A stretch of 54,198 nucleotides of DNA from JADLGJ01 sp031423615 (GCA_031423615.1 JANPFV010000099.1:1-54198), one strand, 5' to 3'. Positions 43,034 to 51,122 are shown, counted from the stretch's first letter. Numbers and translations are program-made. Notes: generated by a model not told the origin, from the letters alone.

Positions 43034-45399
43034 AACTGACTGTCTTTCGAAAACTTTTTATGGCGTATGTGGGCGTGGGGGTTGTGGCTGTCCTCTGCTC
43101 AGCGGTGAGCCACTATCAGCTCTCGAGGGCCTGGGTTGAAAAGGATATCAAAGGCCAGGTTGCTACTTCCTTTTCAAAAGCGATCGGATATTTCGATGAG
43201 TTTTACAGTCAGACCATTAGCAATGATCTGGAACTGATCACCGCTACACCCCTTTTGGACAATTTTCTTATGTCCGAGAATAATGAAGTCTATTTGACTC
43301 AACCCAACGCAGAAAAACTATTTTTGCATTTTACTAAAAGCGAGGGGACGAAATATCTTTCCGCCCGTTTTATCAACAGCCAGGGCAAAGAGGAAATAAT
43401 TGTCGAGGGCAATCGCCGCATCCACCAGTATTCTTCTATCCTGAGTCCTCCTCCCGGAGAGTTTTATGATCGCCTGTATTCTTTGTTTAAGCGGTTGGGA
43501 AATATGCCGTCGGGATTGATGCTTTTTGACGGGCCTTTTCAATATAATGGAAAAACAACGTTTTTAATCGGGGTAAGCAAGCGCGATCCCGAAGGCGGAG
43601 GATTGGGCGGGGCCCTAATCTTTCATTGTGATCTGACGCCCTACTTTCGTTATCTTTCGACGATTAAATTCCGGGGACTGGCCATTGCCTCCGTTTATGA
43701 AGTGGACGGTAAGAATTTGCTTTTTCCCGGGAATTCGGAAAAAGGGGCCAGTGGGGAAGATGTGGCTCTCTGGTATGCATTTGAACACAATTTGAAGGTG
43801 GGAAAGGGGGGCGCGGACCTGATAAAATTAAAAATGCGCATTCCGCGAGTTCTTTTTTTAAAAGAATTGAAAATCACTTTGGTCCATTCGATTTTGATTA
43901 CGATTTTAATCATGGGCATTGTCGCCTTGAGCGCTTTTTTTGTTTCCCACAATATCACCTTGCCGATCAAACGGCTGGTGGAAACGACTCGCCGGGTTTC
44001 CGCCGGAGACTTGACTACCAAGGCTGATGTTTTCTCAAATGATGAAATAGGCCAATTGAGCCGGAGTTTTAACGAAATGATGGACACTTTGCGTAAATCT
44101 GAAGAGCGGCTGCAGTATGAAGCTTTTCACGATGTGTTGACCGCTTTGCCCAATCGCGCGTTATTGTTGGACCGTTTGGAACGTTTGATCGAGCGTAACC
44201 GCCGCCATCATGAATATAAATTTGCGGTATTGTTCGTCGATTTGGACCGTTTTAAGAACGTCAATGACAGCCTCGGGCATACCAAGGGTGATGAACTTTT
44301 GATTTCCATCAGTCACCGTTTGCAAGGTTGTCTGCGGACTATGGACACCGTGGCCCGTTTGGGGGGGGATGAATTTATTATTCTCATGGATGAAATTCAC
44401 CAGATGAGCGACGCCACCGATTTGGCGGAAAGGATCTTAAAAGAGCTTGAGCCGATGTTTTCCATCGACGGTCAGGAAATTTATGTTTCGGCCAGTATTG
44501 GGGTGGCTTTAAGCAATCCCTCTTACACCCAGCCCGCCGATTATTTGCGTGATACCGACACAGCCATGTACCGGGCCAAAGCCTTGGGCAAGGCCCGCTA
44601 TCAGGTTTTTGATTCGACCATGCACAAAAACGCCGTGGCTTCTTTACAAATGGAAACCGAACTTCGTAATGCCCTTGAAAGAAAGGAGCTCGTCGTTTAT
44701 TATCAGCCGATTGTGTCTCTGGCGACCCGCAAAATTGTTCGCTTGGAAGCTTTGATCCGGTGGAACCATCCTCGCCGGGGTTTTGTTTCTCCGACGGATT
44801 TTATTCCTCTCGCGGAAGAAAGCGGGCTTATTTCCCAAATCGGCAACTGGGTCGTGGCCTCGGTTTGCCAACAGATTAAAACGTGGCGTAGCGAAGGGCG
44901 CCCGGTTGTTCCCGTGGCCGTTAATTTTTCAGCCAAGCAATTTGAACAAAAAGACCTTGTTTTGGCCCTCAAGGGCATTCTTAGAGAAAGCGGCATCGAG
45001 GGAAAAATGCTGGCTGTCGAAATTACAGAATCCATAGCCATGCGGGACGTTTCTTTAAGCATTGCGGTGTTAAATGAGTTTCGCATGATGGGAATCCGGA
45101 TATCTATTGATGATTTCGGCATAGGGTATTCTTCTTTGAACAGTTTAAAACTTTTTCCCATTGATGAATTAAAAATTGATCGCACCTTTACTCACGACAT
45201 TATCGAAAATCCCGATAAGGCCGCGATTGCCAAAGCTATTATCGTCATGGCGCACAGCTTAGGATATTCCGTCACCGGCGAAGGGATTGAGACCAAGGCC
45301 CAGTTGGAATTCTTAACCAAAAACGGTTGTGATGCGGGTCAGGGATTTTATTTTTCTCCGGCTATTACATCTCAGGATACTCAGGAAAGATTGACGTGA
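43030..45399 (+). CDS. Membrane receptor with HAMP, GGDEF and EAL domains
   Basis: A 789-residue c-di-GMP enzyme. TM1 is near residues 8-28, a periplasmic Cache-like sensor near 30-280, TM2 near 285-308, and HAMP near 308-360. In GGDEF the active motif is G445-G446-D447-E448-F449, and RTMD five residues before it is an inhibitory I-site. In EAL, E573-A574-L575 is present, with AVNFSA, EITES, DDFGIGYSS, KIDR and GEGIE. All key residues for both synthesis and hydrolysis are therefore in place. It overlaps the binding-protein gene (ATGA), suggesting that the bound periplasmic protein sets the direction of activity. Confidence 0.93.
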   Translation: MKLTVFRKLFMAYVGVGVVAVLCSAVSHYQLSRAWVEKDIKGQVATSFSKAIGYFDEFYSQTISNDLELITATPLLDNFLMSENNEVYLTQPNAEKLFLHFTKSEGTKYLSARFINSQGKEEIIVEGNRRIHQYSSILSPPPGEFYDRLYSLFKRLGNMPSGLMLFDGPFQYNGKTTFLIGVSKRDPEGGGLGGALIFHCDLTPYFRYLSTIKFRGLAIASVYEVDGKNLLFPGNSEKGASGEDVALWYAFEHNLKVGKGGADLIKLKMRIPRVLFLKELKITLVHSILITILIMGIVALSAFFVSHNITLPIKRLVETTRRVSAGDLTTKADVFSNDEIGQLSRSFNEMMDTLRKSEERLQYEAFHDVLTALPNRALLLDRLERLIERNRRHHEYKFAVLFVDLDRFKNVNDSLGHTKGDELLISISHRLQGCLRTMDTVARLGGDEFIILMDEIHQMSDATDLAERILKELEPMFSIDGQEIYVSASIGVALSNPSYTQPADYLRDTDTAMYRAKALGKARYQVFDSTMHKNAVASLQMETELRNALERKELVVYYQPIVSLATRKIVRLEALIRWNHPRRGFVSPTDFIPLAEESGLISQIGNWVVASVCQQIKTWRSEGRPVVPVAVNFSAKQFEQKDLVLALKGILRESGIEGKMLAVEITESIAMRDVSLSIAVLNEFRMMGIRISIDDFGIGYSSLNSLKLFPIDELKIDRTFTHDIIENPDKAAIAKAIIVMAHSLGYSVTGEGIETKAQLEFLTKNGCDAGQGFYFSPAITSQDTQERLT

Positions 45400-45893
45400 T
45401 ACCCCGTGCTCCCATTCGCCGCGCGCGGCCTTCTGCAAAGGTACTTATTGCTTTTAGCGCCGAGCATCTGTATTATGAGGTCTGGATGTTGTACGGGGTG
45501 ACAGAAAAACTGCGGCAAGGCCTCACGGACCGTTATCTTTATAATGCGCTGCTCGAATCCTTTGTTGTGCATGCCAGCATTATTCTCGATTTTTTTTATA
45601 AGCCTCAGGTCAAGCCAGATGATGCCAAGGCCATTCATTATTTAGACAGCGTAGGAGAGTGGAATGCGCTTTTACCTTCCTACGCCAAATATTTCCGTCG
45701 GTTTAACACGAAAAGAAATAAAGAAGTCATTCATCTCAGTTATAAACGCTTGGATGTTAAGCCGGAACAAAAATACTGGCGTGTCGTGGAAACCACGTCC
45801 CATATTCAAAAGCTTTTCGATAAGTTTTTGGATCTGGCTAATCCCGCACTGATCGATCCGGCCATTTATCAATTGCGCGGCGGCCGTGCATAA
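45396..45893 (+). CDS. Hypothetical all-helical protein
   Basis: A 165-residue protein starting at GTG 45396, overlapping the receptor stop (GTGA). It looks mostly helical (YYEVWMLYGVTEKLRQGL, ALLESFVVHASIILDFFY, HIQKLFDKFLDLA). The helix spacing and an RNKEVIHLSY segment loosely recall HEPN-type folds, but the diagnostic Rx4-6H motif is not seen. No family is recognised. Its coupling to the c-di-GMP receptor may mean a role in the same signalling unit. A MITE copy begins eight bases after the stop. Confidence 0.6.
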   Translation: MIPRAPIRRARPSAKVLIAFSAEHLYYEVWMLYGVTEKLRQGLTDRYLYNALLESFVVHASIILDFFYKPQVKPDDAKAIHYLDSVGEWNALLPSYAKYFRRFNTKRNKEVIHLSYKRLDVKPEQKYWRVVETTSHIQKLFDKFLDLANPALIDPAIYQLRGGRA

Positions 45894-45900
45894 TTTTTTA

Positions 45901-46057
45901 TTAATGAATGCCGTGTGCAAGTTTTGCTCTTTCGTTATGATTGATGCTTTCTGATCCGACGAGTCCTTTTGCGGCTCATTTGTTTGGCGCCTCTATGGCG
46001 CTATTCGCCTCAAAAGGAATCGTCGAATCAGAAAAAATTGCACATCGCGTTAATGAA
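45901..46057 (-). mobile_element. MITE-like element, copy 2 (most complete)
   Basis: The element 45909-46049 is bounded by the 8-bp direct repeat TTAATGAA (45901-45908 and 46050-46057), a likely target duplication. The tips TGCCGTGTGCAAGTTTT and CGCGATGTGCAATTTTT (reverse complement of the right end) match at about 13 of 17 positions. The body is a long hairpin whose arms read CTGATTCGACGA...TCGTCGGATCAG, with an inner stem GCGCC-ATAGA-GGCGC. It is the reverse complement of copies 1 and 3. It has no ORF, so it depends on an enzyme encoded elsewhere. Confidence 0.8.
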
Positions 46058-46067
46058 AGGAAAAATA

Positions 46068-46385
46068 ATGAGTGAAAGTGAAGAAACGCATGGCGAAATA
46101 ATTTTTTTGCTTAAGAAATTACAAGAACAAATGACATTTTTAGAACGTAAAGTCGATGCTTTGACCAACCAGTTAAAGGAACGGCCCAAGACGTCTTTCA
46201 GCGGTAACAGCGATCGCTCCGAACGAACTGAACGTCCTTATTCCAAGCCGCCTTTTCGTCCTACATCGTCTTATCCCCCATCCCGCCATGGCGGTCGACC
46301 CGAAAGCGAAAGAGGTTATGGGTCCGATAAGCGCGGTTATGCCGGTAAGAAAAAACCTTTCTTTTCTAAGAACAAAGAAAGATAG
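46068..46385 (+). CDS. Coiled-coil protein with basic Arg/Ser/Gly-rich tail
   Basis: A 105-residue cytoplasmic protein. Residues 10-40 form an amphipathic coiled coil (IIFLLKKLQEQMTFLERKVD). Residues 45-105 are low-complexity and very basic, rich in Arg, Ser, Pro, Gly and Tyr (SRHGGRPESERGY and similar), which suggests nucleic-acid binding. I chose ATG 46068, preceded by GAAAGG; a longer in-frame reading upstream would run through the MITE. The promoter must lie in or before that element. A strong terminator follows 23 bases after the stop. Confidence 0.7.
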   Translation: MSESEETHGEIIFLLKKLQEQMTFLERKVDALTNQLKERPKTSFSGNSDRSERTERPYSKPPFRPTSSYPPSRHGGRPESERGYGSDKRGYAGKKKPFFSKNKER

Positions 46386-46408
46386 TTTGCCATACGTGGC
46401 TTTTTGCG

Positions 46409-46442
46409 CACCCTCAGGTTGATGACTGAGGGTGTTTTTTTT
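46409..46442 (+). terminator. Rho-independent terminator
   Basis: CACCCTCAG (46409-46417) pairs perfectly with CTGAGGGTG (46426-46434) around an 8-base loop and is followed by eight T. This ends the transcript of the coiled-coil gene. Confidence 0.93.
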
Positions 46443-46456
46443 GAAATTAATTCTTT

Positions 46457-46490
46457 TTTAATCCTGCTTTAATCATTCTTTTCCTATATT
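46457..46490 (+). promoter_or_regulatory. Pho-box-like promoter 1
   Basis: TTTAATCC (46457-46464) and TTTAATCA (46468-46475) are direct repeats 11 bp apart. TATATT (46485-46490) follows after nine bases as the -10. No -35 hexamer is seen, as expected when an activator replaces it. The layout matches the sites at 47154 and 53934. Drives the gene at 46541. Confidence 0.6.
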
Positions 46491-46540
46491 GCCTTCATAA
46501 ATAATGAAGGGAACAGAAAATCTATTTAAGGAGCAAGGTC

Positions 46541-46867
46541 ATGAACGATGAGAAAGTAACACCCCTAACATCTACGAATATCCCTGCGCCCCAGCGCCCG
46601 CGGTTTAACTATTGGGTGGCCAATTTTATTCTTATTGGCGTCGGCCTTTTGACTTTCTTTATTTTAGGCGGATGCGGAGGGATGTCGCAAAATAAAGAGC
46701 AAGTCAAGGTCCAAGAGAGCAAGGAAAAAGTCAGTGCGTACATCAACAACAGTATCAATCAGGTCACACCGCCGGAAATCATGGATGCGGCGCCGGCCAG
46801 CCGGTCTTCGAAAGGTGTGATTGAAGAAACGCCGCCCGTTCATCCGGCCATGAATATGAGTTTTTAA
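46541..46867 (+). CDS. Membrane-anchored or lipid-anchored small protein
   Basis: A 108-residue protein. A hydrophilic Pro-rich N-terminus of about 28 residues precedes one hydrophobic helix (WVANFILIGVGLLTFFILGG) that ends in a lipobox-like LGGC with Cys near 47. A polar, low-complexity tail follows (KEQVKVQESKEKVSAYINNS). The long N-region is unusual for a lipoprotein, so it could instead be a single-pass inner-membrane protein. No family is recognised. A ribosome site AAGGAGC is present, and expression should come from the Pho-box-like promoter upstream. Confidence 0.6.
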   Translation: MNDEKVTPLTSTNIPAPQRPRFNYWVANFILIGVGLLTFFILGGCGGMSQNKEQVKVQESKEKVSAYINNSINQVTPPEIMDAAPASRSSKGVIEETPPVHPAMNMSF

Positions 46868-46903
46868 TTAAAAGAAAAGACAGATAATCACGAGGAGCAA
46901 GAA

Positions 46904-47041
46904 ATGAAGAAATTAATTGTTTTTTTAATTTGCGGTTTTTGGACGATGGCCTTGATCGGTTGCGAAACGACCAAAGGCGCGGGTAAAGATTTGGAAAATA
47001 CCGGCAAAAACATTCAAAAGACTATTGATAAGAATCAATAG
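46904..47041 (+). CDS. ecnB: Entericidin-family small lipoprotein
   Basis: A 45-residue lipoprotein. Signal KKLIVFLICGFWTMALIGC ends with the lipobox at Cys20. The mature part begins ETTKGAGKDLENTGKNIQKT, the entericidin pattern with KGAGxDxxxxGxxI. In Enterobacteria EcnA/EcnB form an antidote/toxin lipoprotein pair linked to stationary-phase lysis. Here only one member is present, which is common outside that group and usually points to an envelope-stress role. Ribosome site CGAGGAGC. It shares the transcript with the gene at 46541 and ends before a terminator. Confidence 0.85.
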   Translation: MKKLIVFLICGFWTMALIGCETTKGAGKDLENTGKNIQKTIDKNQ

Positions 47042-47107
47042 TCTTGTCCCTCAGGCCTCTCACCGTTAACTTCCTCTTAAAGGAACGCGGCGTAGGTGTC
47101 CTGATAC

Positions 47108-47140
47108 AAAAGCCCTGCGGTCCCCCGACCTGGGGCTTTT
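47108..47140 (+). terminator. Rho-independent terminator
   Basis: AAAAGCCC (47108-47115) pairs with GGGCTTTT (47133-47140), with T-rich sequence at the end of the stem and after it. It closes the entericidin unit just before the next promoter. Confidence 0.82.
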
Positions 47141-47153
47141 TAATTAATTTTCG

Positions 47154-47186
47154 TTTAACCCTCTCTTAATGTGGCGCAAGTAAAAT
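47154..47186 (+). promoter_or_regulatory. Pho-box-like promoter 2
   Basis: TTTAACCC (47154-47161) and CTTAATGT (47165-47172) repeat at 11 bp. TAAAAT (47181-47186) follows after eight bases as the -10. The second box is more divergent than in the other two sites. Drives the gene at 47235. Confidence 0.5.
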
Positions 47187-47234
47187 AAGAACAAGAGTTG
47201 AGGATCAAATATTAAAACTTTTGCGGGAGGGAAT

Positions 47235-47690
47235 ATGATTGAAAGAATACCGAAACCTTTGACCTTTATTGTTGGCGGCGTATTAATCATGCAACTGGCC
47301 GGTTGCGGAACGATTTTGTATCCCGAACGCAAGGGGCAAAAATCTGGACGTATTGATGCGGGCGTGGCCATTCTCGACGGCGTGGGATTATTGTTTTTTC
47401 TTATTCCGGGGATTATTGCCTATGCGGTGGATTTTAGCAATGGAACCATTTATCTCCCCGGGACGCTCAGTACGCGCGATCCCGGTAATTTGAGAATGGT
47501 GAAATTCGACCCTCAGCATTACACCAACGCTGATTTAGAAAAGATTATTTTAAAAGAAACAGGTTATAAGATTTCTTTTAACCAGGCCAATCTCAAGGTC
47601 GTGGCCTTGCGCTCCAAAGAAGACATGGTTGTCGTTTTTGGAAAAGTTTTGCCGCAGATTCAGGATGCCAAGATTGCATCCTTAAAGTAA
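47235..47690 (+). CDS. Small envelope lipoprotein (YceK-like region)
   Basis: A 151-residue protein with signal PLTFIVGGVLIMQLAGC ending in a lipobox (Cys near 24). It continues with GTILYPERKGQ and IDAGVAILDGVGLLFFLIPG, a hydrophobic loop, then VDFSNGTIYLP. This middle region resembles small YceK/YidQ-type lipoproteins; the match is by eye only. The C-terminal 60 residues are soluble. GGGAGG is a good ribosome site. It is probably in the outer membrane or periplasm, controlled by the Pho-box-like promoter. Confidence 0.7.
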   Translation: MIERIPKPLTFIVGGVLIMQLAGCGTILYPERKGQKSGRIDAGVAILDGVGLLFFLIPGIIAYAVDFSNGTIYLPGTLSTRDPGNLRMVKFDPQHYTNADLEKIILKETGYKISFNQANLKVVALRSKEDMVVVFGKVLPQIQDAKIASLK

Positions 47691-47715
47691 CAACCGTAAA
47701 CCACAGGAGGATCCC

Positions 47716-48174
47716 ATGAACAAAAGTACAGTTTTAGTTTTAAGTTTTATCGTTCTTTTTGCGGCTGGTATTGCCGATGCCCGGTCCGCATCTTATCAGG
47801 ACGATCAAACTCTCAATGAGCAAAACCTGAAGGGTAGCCCGGGAATGACCAGCACCGGCACCTTCATTAATCCGGACAATAATATTTATCCGGGCGGCCG
47901 CACTCAAAACGGAATCACGCCCAATCCGATTGATTCTCCGTCGCAATTCTTGGCCACCGCTCATGCTGTTGCGGTGCGTCGTTTAGAGGATAACAACAAA
48001 TTGACCTCGGATGCGCGGGTTTACTTCCGTGGTCAGGTTGTTAATATTGACAAAAATACCAGCCGCATCGTTGTCCGGGGAGACAATGGCACGACCGGTT
48101 TTTATACCGTAAACGATCGTTCCGACTTAGACAATCTCAATAAGGGTGATCGTGTTGAGATCATTCATGAATAA
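47716..48174 (+). CDS. Secreted small protein with beta-barrel-like C-terminal domain
   Basis: A 152-residue exported protein. The signal peptide (STVLVLSFIVLFAAGIADA) is cleaved near residue 22. A Gly/Asn/Pro-rich spacer follows (about residues 35-75). The last 50 residues (YFRGQVVNIDKNTSRIVVRG to RVEIIHE) look like a small OB or CusF-like barrel of the DUF5666 kind. There are no obvious metal-ligand Met or His residues, so copper binding is unlikely. Strong Shine-Dalgarno AGGAGG at 47705. Its stop is followed at once by a MITE copy. Confidence 0.65.
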   Translation: MNKSTVLVLSFIVLFAAGIADARSASYQDDQTLNEQNLKGSPGMTSTGTFINPDNNIYPGGRTQNGITPNPIDSPSQFLATAHAVAVRRLEDNNKLTSDARVYFRGQVVNIDKNTSRIVVRGDNGTTGFYTVNDRSDLDNLNKGDRVEIIHE

Positions 48175-48177
48175 ACA

Positions 48178-48313
48178 GAATGTGTTTTACTGATTCGACG
48201 AGGCCTTTTGAGGCGAATAGCGTCATAGAGGCGCAAACCGAATGAGCCGCAAAAGGACTCGTCGGATCAGGAAGCTTAAATCCTCATGATAGAGCAAAAT
48301 ATTCACACGGCGT
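48178..48313 (+). mobile_element. MITE-like element, copy 3
   Basis: The long hairpin CTGATTCGACGAGGCC ... GGACTCGTCGGATCAG spans 48190-48270 and is nearly identical to the reverse complement of copy 2, with inner GCGTC-ATAGA-GGCGC. The right end TTCACACGGCGTGAA matches the palindromic tip of copy 1. The left tip (AATGTGTTTTA) has decayed, and no target duplication is clear. Bases 48314-48368 hold a short leader with GGAGG for the CsbD gene. Confidence 0.75.
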
Positions 48314-48368
48314 GAAAGAAGTAAAGAGACATTTATCAATCCCTAAAACCCTAAAATAGGAGGCCACA

Positions 48369-48539
48369 ATGGCAGGTAAAATGGACCAAGCTATGGGACG
48401 CATCAAAGAAGCGGCGGGAGCTCTTACCGGCAATCGCAAGTTAAAAACCGAAGGCCAGGTTGATCAGGTCAAGGGAAAAGTCAAAAGTACAGCTGCAAAA
48501 GTATCCGATAAAATGAAAAAAGATTGCGGCTGTTGTTAA
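48369..48539 (+). CDS. CsbD-family stress protein
   Basis: A 56-residue hydrophilic helical protein. KMDQAMGRIKEAAGALTGN and the partial repeat QVDQVKGKVKSTAAKVSDKM are the CsbD signature. CsbD proteins are strongly induced under general stress and at phosphate or nutrient limitation in several bacteria, but their molecular role is unknown. The C-terminal CGCC is an unusual addition that could bind metal or form disulfides. AGGAGG precedes ATG 48369. A terminator follows directly. Confidence 0.9.
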   Translation: MAGKMDQAMGRIKEAAGALTGNRKLKTEGQVDQVKGKVKSTAAKVSDKMKKDCGCC

Positions 48540-48568
48540 GTCGTAAATAATCCGGTAAAAGCACCCCA

Positions 48569-48597
48569 GGGGCGGGATTTGATCCGCCCCTTCTTTA
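48569..48597 (+). terminator. Rho-independent terminator
   Basis: GGGGCGG (48569-48575) pairs with CCGCCCC (48584-48590) and is followed by TTCTTTA. It terminates the CsbD transcript. Confidence 0.85.
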
Positions 48598-48632
48598 TTG
48601 ATTATCAACAACAAGAATGTTAGAGTGACGAC

Positions 48633-50099
48633 ATGCTTATTGGGCCTTTGCTAATTCTTTTCTTTCAATTGTATTTGGTCTTTACTGTTGTTGTCCTCCT
48701 GCTCGATAATCGAACCCCTTCGGAAACATTTTCGTGGATAGCCATTTTTATCCTTATGCCCGGTCTGGGGCTGGTATTCTATTTTATTTTTGGCCGCAAC
48801 TGGAAGAGGAGTTATAACCACAAAATCAAATTGCCCCAGTCCATTGCTAAAGAATTAGTCGATTTATTCCGGCCCCTCATTGCCCAACAAGAAGAAATTC
48901 TCAGCCGCATGAAAAACAAGACATCCATTTATCAGGACGACTTGATGACCTTGCTGTTTCACAGTTCCAATTCTCTTTTGACCACGGACAATAAGACCGA
49001 AATTTTTCATAATGGAAAAGATAAATTTGACCGCCTTAAACAAGACCTGAAGAACGCTAAAACCTATATTCATTTGGAATATTTTATTTGGTACTCCCAT
49101 GACAAGCTGGGGCAGGAAATGAAAGACATTTTGATTGCCAAAGCTAAAGAGGGTGTGGAAATCCGCATCCTTTACGATTATTCAGGATGCTTATTTACTC
49201 TCGGGCGTAAATACATTCAGGAATTACGGGACCACAAAATCCAGATTTATCCTTTTTTTAATTATCTGGCCAATTTTAAAATGCATACCCTCAATTATCG
49301 CAATCACCGCAAAATTGCTTCTATCGATGGAAAAATCGGCTATACCGGCGGTATGAATGTGGGACAGGAATATATCGACGGGGGCAAGAAATATGATTTC
49401 TGGCGTGATACCCATGTCCGGTTAGAAGGCCAAAGCGTCAGCGGTTTGCAGGCGATTTTTGCGATTGACTGGTATAACACGGTAGGAAAAGCCGACATCC
49501 TTGATCCGAAATATTTTCCTCTGCTGACGGACCCTCAGCCTTCCGATGGAAAAGTGTCGGTGCAATTGACCACATCCGGATTTGATTCGCCATGGCCGTC
49601 TATTTTGCAGCTGTATTTTACCCTTATCACCATGGCGCAAAAAAACATTTATATTGTCTCGCCCTATTTTATTCCCGATGAAAGTCTATTGATGGCCTTA
49701 AAAACGGCCGCCATGCGCGGCATTAAAGTGGTCATTCTTGTGACGGGCGTCCCGGATAACCCGGTGCCTTACTGGGCCGCTTTTTCTTATTTCGAAGATT
49801 TGCTCAAGGCGGGGGTAAGAATCTTTCAATATGAAAAAGGATTCATGCATGCCAAAATGTACTCCAGTGACGGGAAAATCTGTTCGATAGGCTCAGCGAA
49901 TTTTGACATTCGCAGTCTCATGCTCAACTATGAGATCAACATTGTTTATTATGACCATGCGGTGACCAAATCCGTCGATGAACAAATCGAAAGGGACTTG
50001 AAAGAATGCCGCGAAGTTTTGCTCGCGGATCTTAAGCAATCCTCGCTTTTTGTCCGATTGCGCAATTCTTTGGTCCGCTTATTTTCTTGGATTTTATGA
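48633..50099 (+). CDS. cls: Cardiolipin synthase (PLD superfamily)
   Basis: A 488-residue inner-membrane enzyme that joins two phosphatidylglycerol molecules. The N-terminus has two TM helices (LLILFFQLYLVFTVVVLLLD and FILMPGLGLVFYFIFG). The two HKD motifs are NHRKIASIDGKIGYTGGMN and HAKMYSSDGKICSIGSANFD. Length and order match bacterial ClsA. The ATG at 48633 has a weak ribosome site. It starts a unit of membrane-related genes. Confidence 0.93.
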   Translation: MLIGPLLILFFQLYLVFTVVVLLLDNRTPSETFSWIAIFILMPGLGLVFYFIFGRNWKRSYNHKIKLPQSIAKELVDLFRPLIAQQEEILSRMKNKTSIYQDDLMTLLFHSSNSLLTTDNKTEIFHNGKDKFDRLKQDLKNAKTYIHLEYFIWYSHDKLGQEMKDILIAKAKEGVEIRILYDYSGCLFTLGRKYIQELRDHKIQIYPFFNYLANFKMHTLNYRNHRKIASIDGKIGYTGGMNVGQEYIDGGKKYDFWRDTHVRLEGQSVSGLQAIFAIDWYNTVGKADILDPKYFPLLTDPQPSDGKVSVQLTTSGFDSPWPSILQLYFTLITMAQKNIYIVSPYFIPDESLLMALKTAAMRGIKVVILVTGVPDNPVPYWAAFSYFEDLLKAGVRIFQYEKGFMHAKMYSSDGKICSIGSANFDIRSLMLNYEINIVYYDHAVTKSVDEQIERDLKECREVLLADLKQSSLFVRLRNSLVRLFSWIL

Positions 50100-50156
50100 T
50101 TTTCTCCGACCTGTCAGCGGTTGGATCATTAAAAGAAAGAATGTTTAAAAAATAAT

Positions 50157-50414
50157 ATGAAAACACGAAAAGATTTATGCCCTTGGATCGTCGAGGCCCT
50201 CGAAGGCCTCACTGGATCAGCCAAGATCAGCAAGGTCAAAGAATATATTTGGGACCGGCACGGCGAGGAATTGCGCGACAGCGGCAATTTGCATTTCACC
50301 TGGCATGACGATGTTTTTTGGGCGGCGACCCAGCTGCGGGCCCAAGGGGTATTAAAAAAAGCGAGGGCCACATCCAAAAATGTCTGGGCGCTGGTGATCA
50401 AAGAGGAAAAGTAA
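50157..50414 (+). CDS. Small winged-helix-like protein
   Basis: An 85-residue protein with the pattern of the winged-helix domain at the N-terminus of Mrr-type restriction enzymes: PWIVEALEGLTGSAKISKVK, then a Trp/His-rich middle (FTWHDDVFWAATQLRAQG) and a short beta wing (VLKKARATSKNVWALVI). Here it stands alone, so it may be a small DNA-binding protein. It follows cardiolipin synthase by 57 bases with no clear promoter. The function is unknown. Confidence 0.65.
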   Translation: MKTRKDLCPWIVEALEGLTGSAKISKVKEYIWDRHGEELRDSGNLHFTWHDDVFWAATQLRAQGVLKKARATSKNVWALVIKEEK

Positions 50415-50504
50415 AATCATTGGGAGAAAGGCGAAATTGTGGTATATTGATTTTTGGTTCTTTTCTACAATGGTGTGCGGTTTTTTATTCAGCCGGTTTA
50501 ATGC

Positions 50505-51122
50505 ATGAATTATCTTTTCAAAAACTTGATGCGCGGCCAAAATTTTGGCGTCAACCGCCTGGAAGCTTTTAGCGACGGGGTTTTTGCCATTGTCATCACC
50601 TTGCTGGTGCTGGAATTGCGCGTCCCGGAAGTCCATGGCCCGGATATGTCCCAGCAACTGCGTCATGGTCTTTTTGAACTGCTTCCTAAGTTTGTCAGTT
50701 TTATCGTGAGTTTTATTTACGTCAGTATTTACTGGATCAATCATCACCAGTTGTTTCATCATCTCAAACGATCGGACCGCGGGCTTTTTTGGCTGAACAG
50801 TTTGTTTCTCATGTTCCTTACCTTTATCCCTTTTCCGACGGCCTTTATCGGCAGTTATCCGGAAGAACCGGTGGCGGTCATTTTGTATGGAGCGGAAATG
50901 TTTGCCGCGGCCCTGACCTTTGTCTTCATGAAAATATATATATTTTCAGGGCCGGCCTTGATCGAATCCGGCCAAAAACGAAAGGCCAAACCGCTCTATT
51001 ATGTGTTGGGTCCGGCGGCGTATCTGGCCGCTATTTTTATCGCTCTTCTCAGTACAAAAATTGCCATTGCCATTTATATTCTTATTCCAGTGGCTTATTT
51101 TTTTGCTGCTGAGGACAATTAA
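50505..51122 (+). CDS. TMEM175-family potassium channel
   Basis: A 205-residue membrane protein with about six hydrophobic helices. The defining motif RLEAFSDGVFAIVITLLVLE starts the first helix; in this family RxxxFSDG forms the ion-path gate. INHHQLFHHL and SLFLMFLTFIPFPTAFIG are conserved later segments. Bacterial members form potassium-leak tetramers. Length is normal for the prokaryotic single-repeat type. Confidence 0.88.
   Translation: MNYLFKNLMRGQNFGVNRLEAFSDGVFAIVITLLVLELRVPEVHGPDMSQQLRHGLFELLPKFVSFIVSFIYVSIYWINHHQLFHHLKRSDRGLFWLNSLFLMFLTFIPFPTAFIGSYPEEPVAVILYGAEMFAAALTFVFMKIYIFSGPALIESGQKRKAKPLYYVLGPAAYLAAIFIALLSTKIAIAIYILIPVAYFFAAEDN

Noticed and set aside
46018..46067. Upstream extension of the coiled-coil protein into the MITE
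   Set aside because: The in-frame upstream sequence is element DNA; ATG 46068 has GAAAGG in front and starts the coiled coil sensibly.
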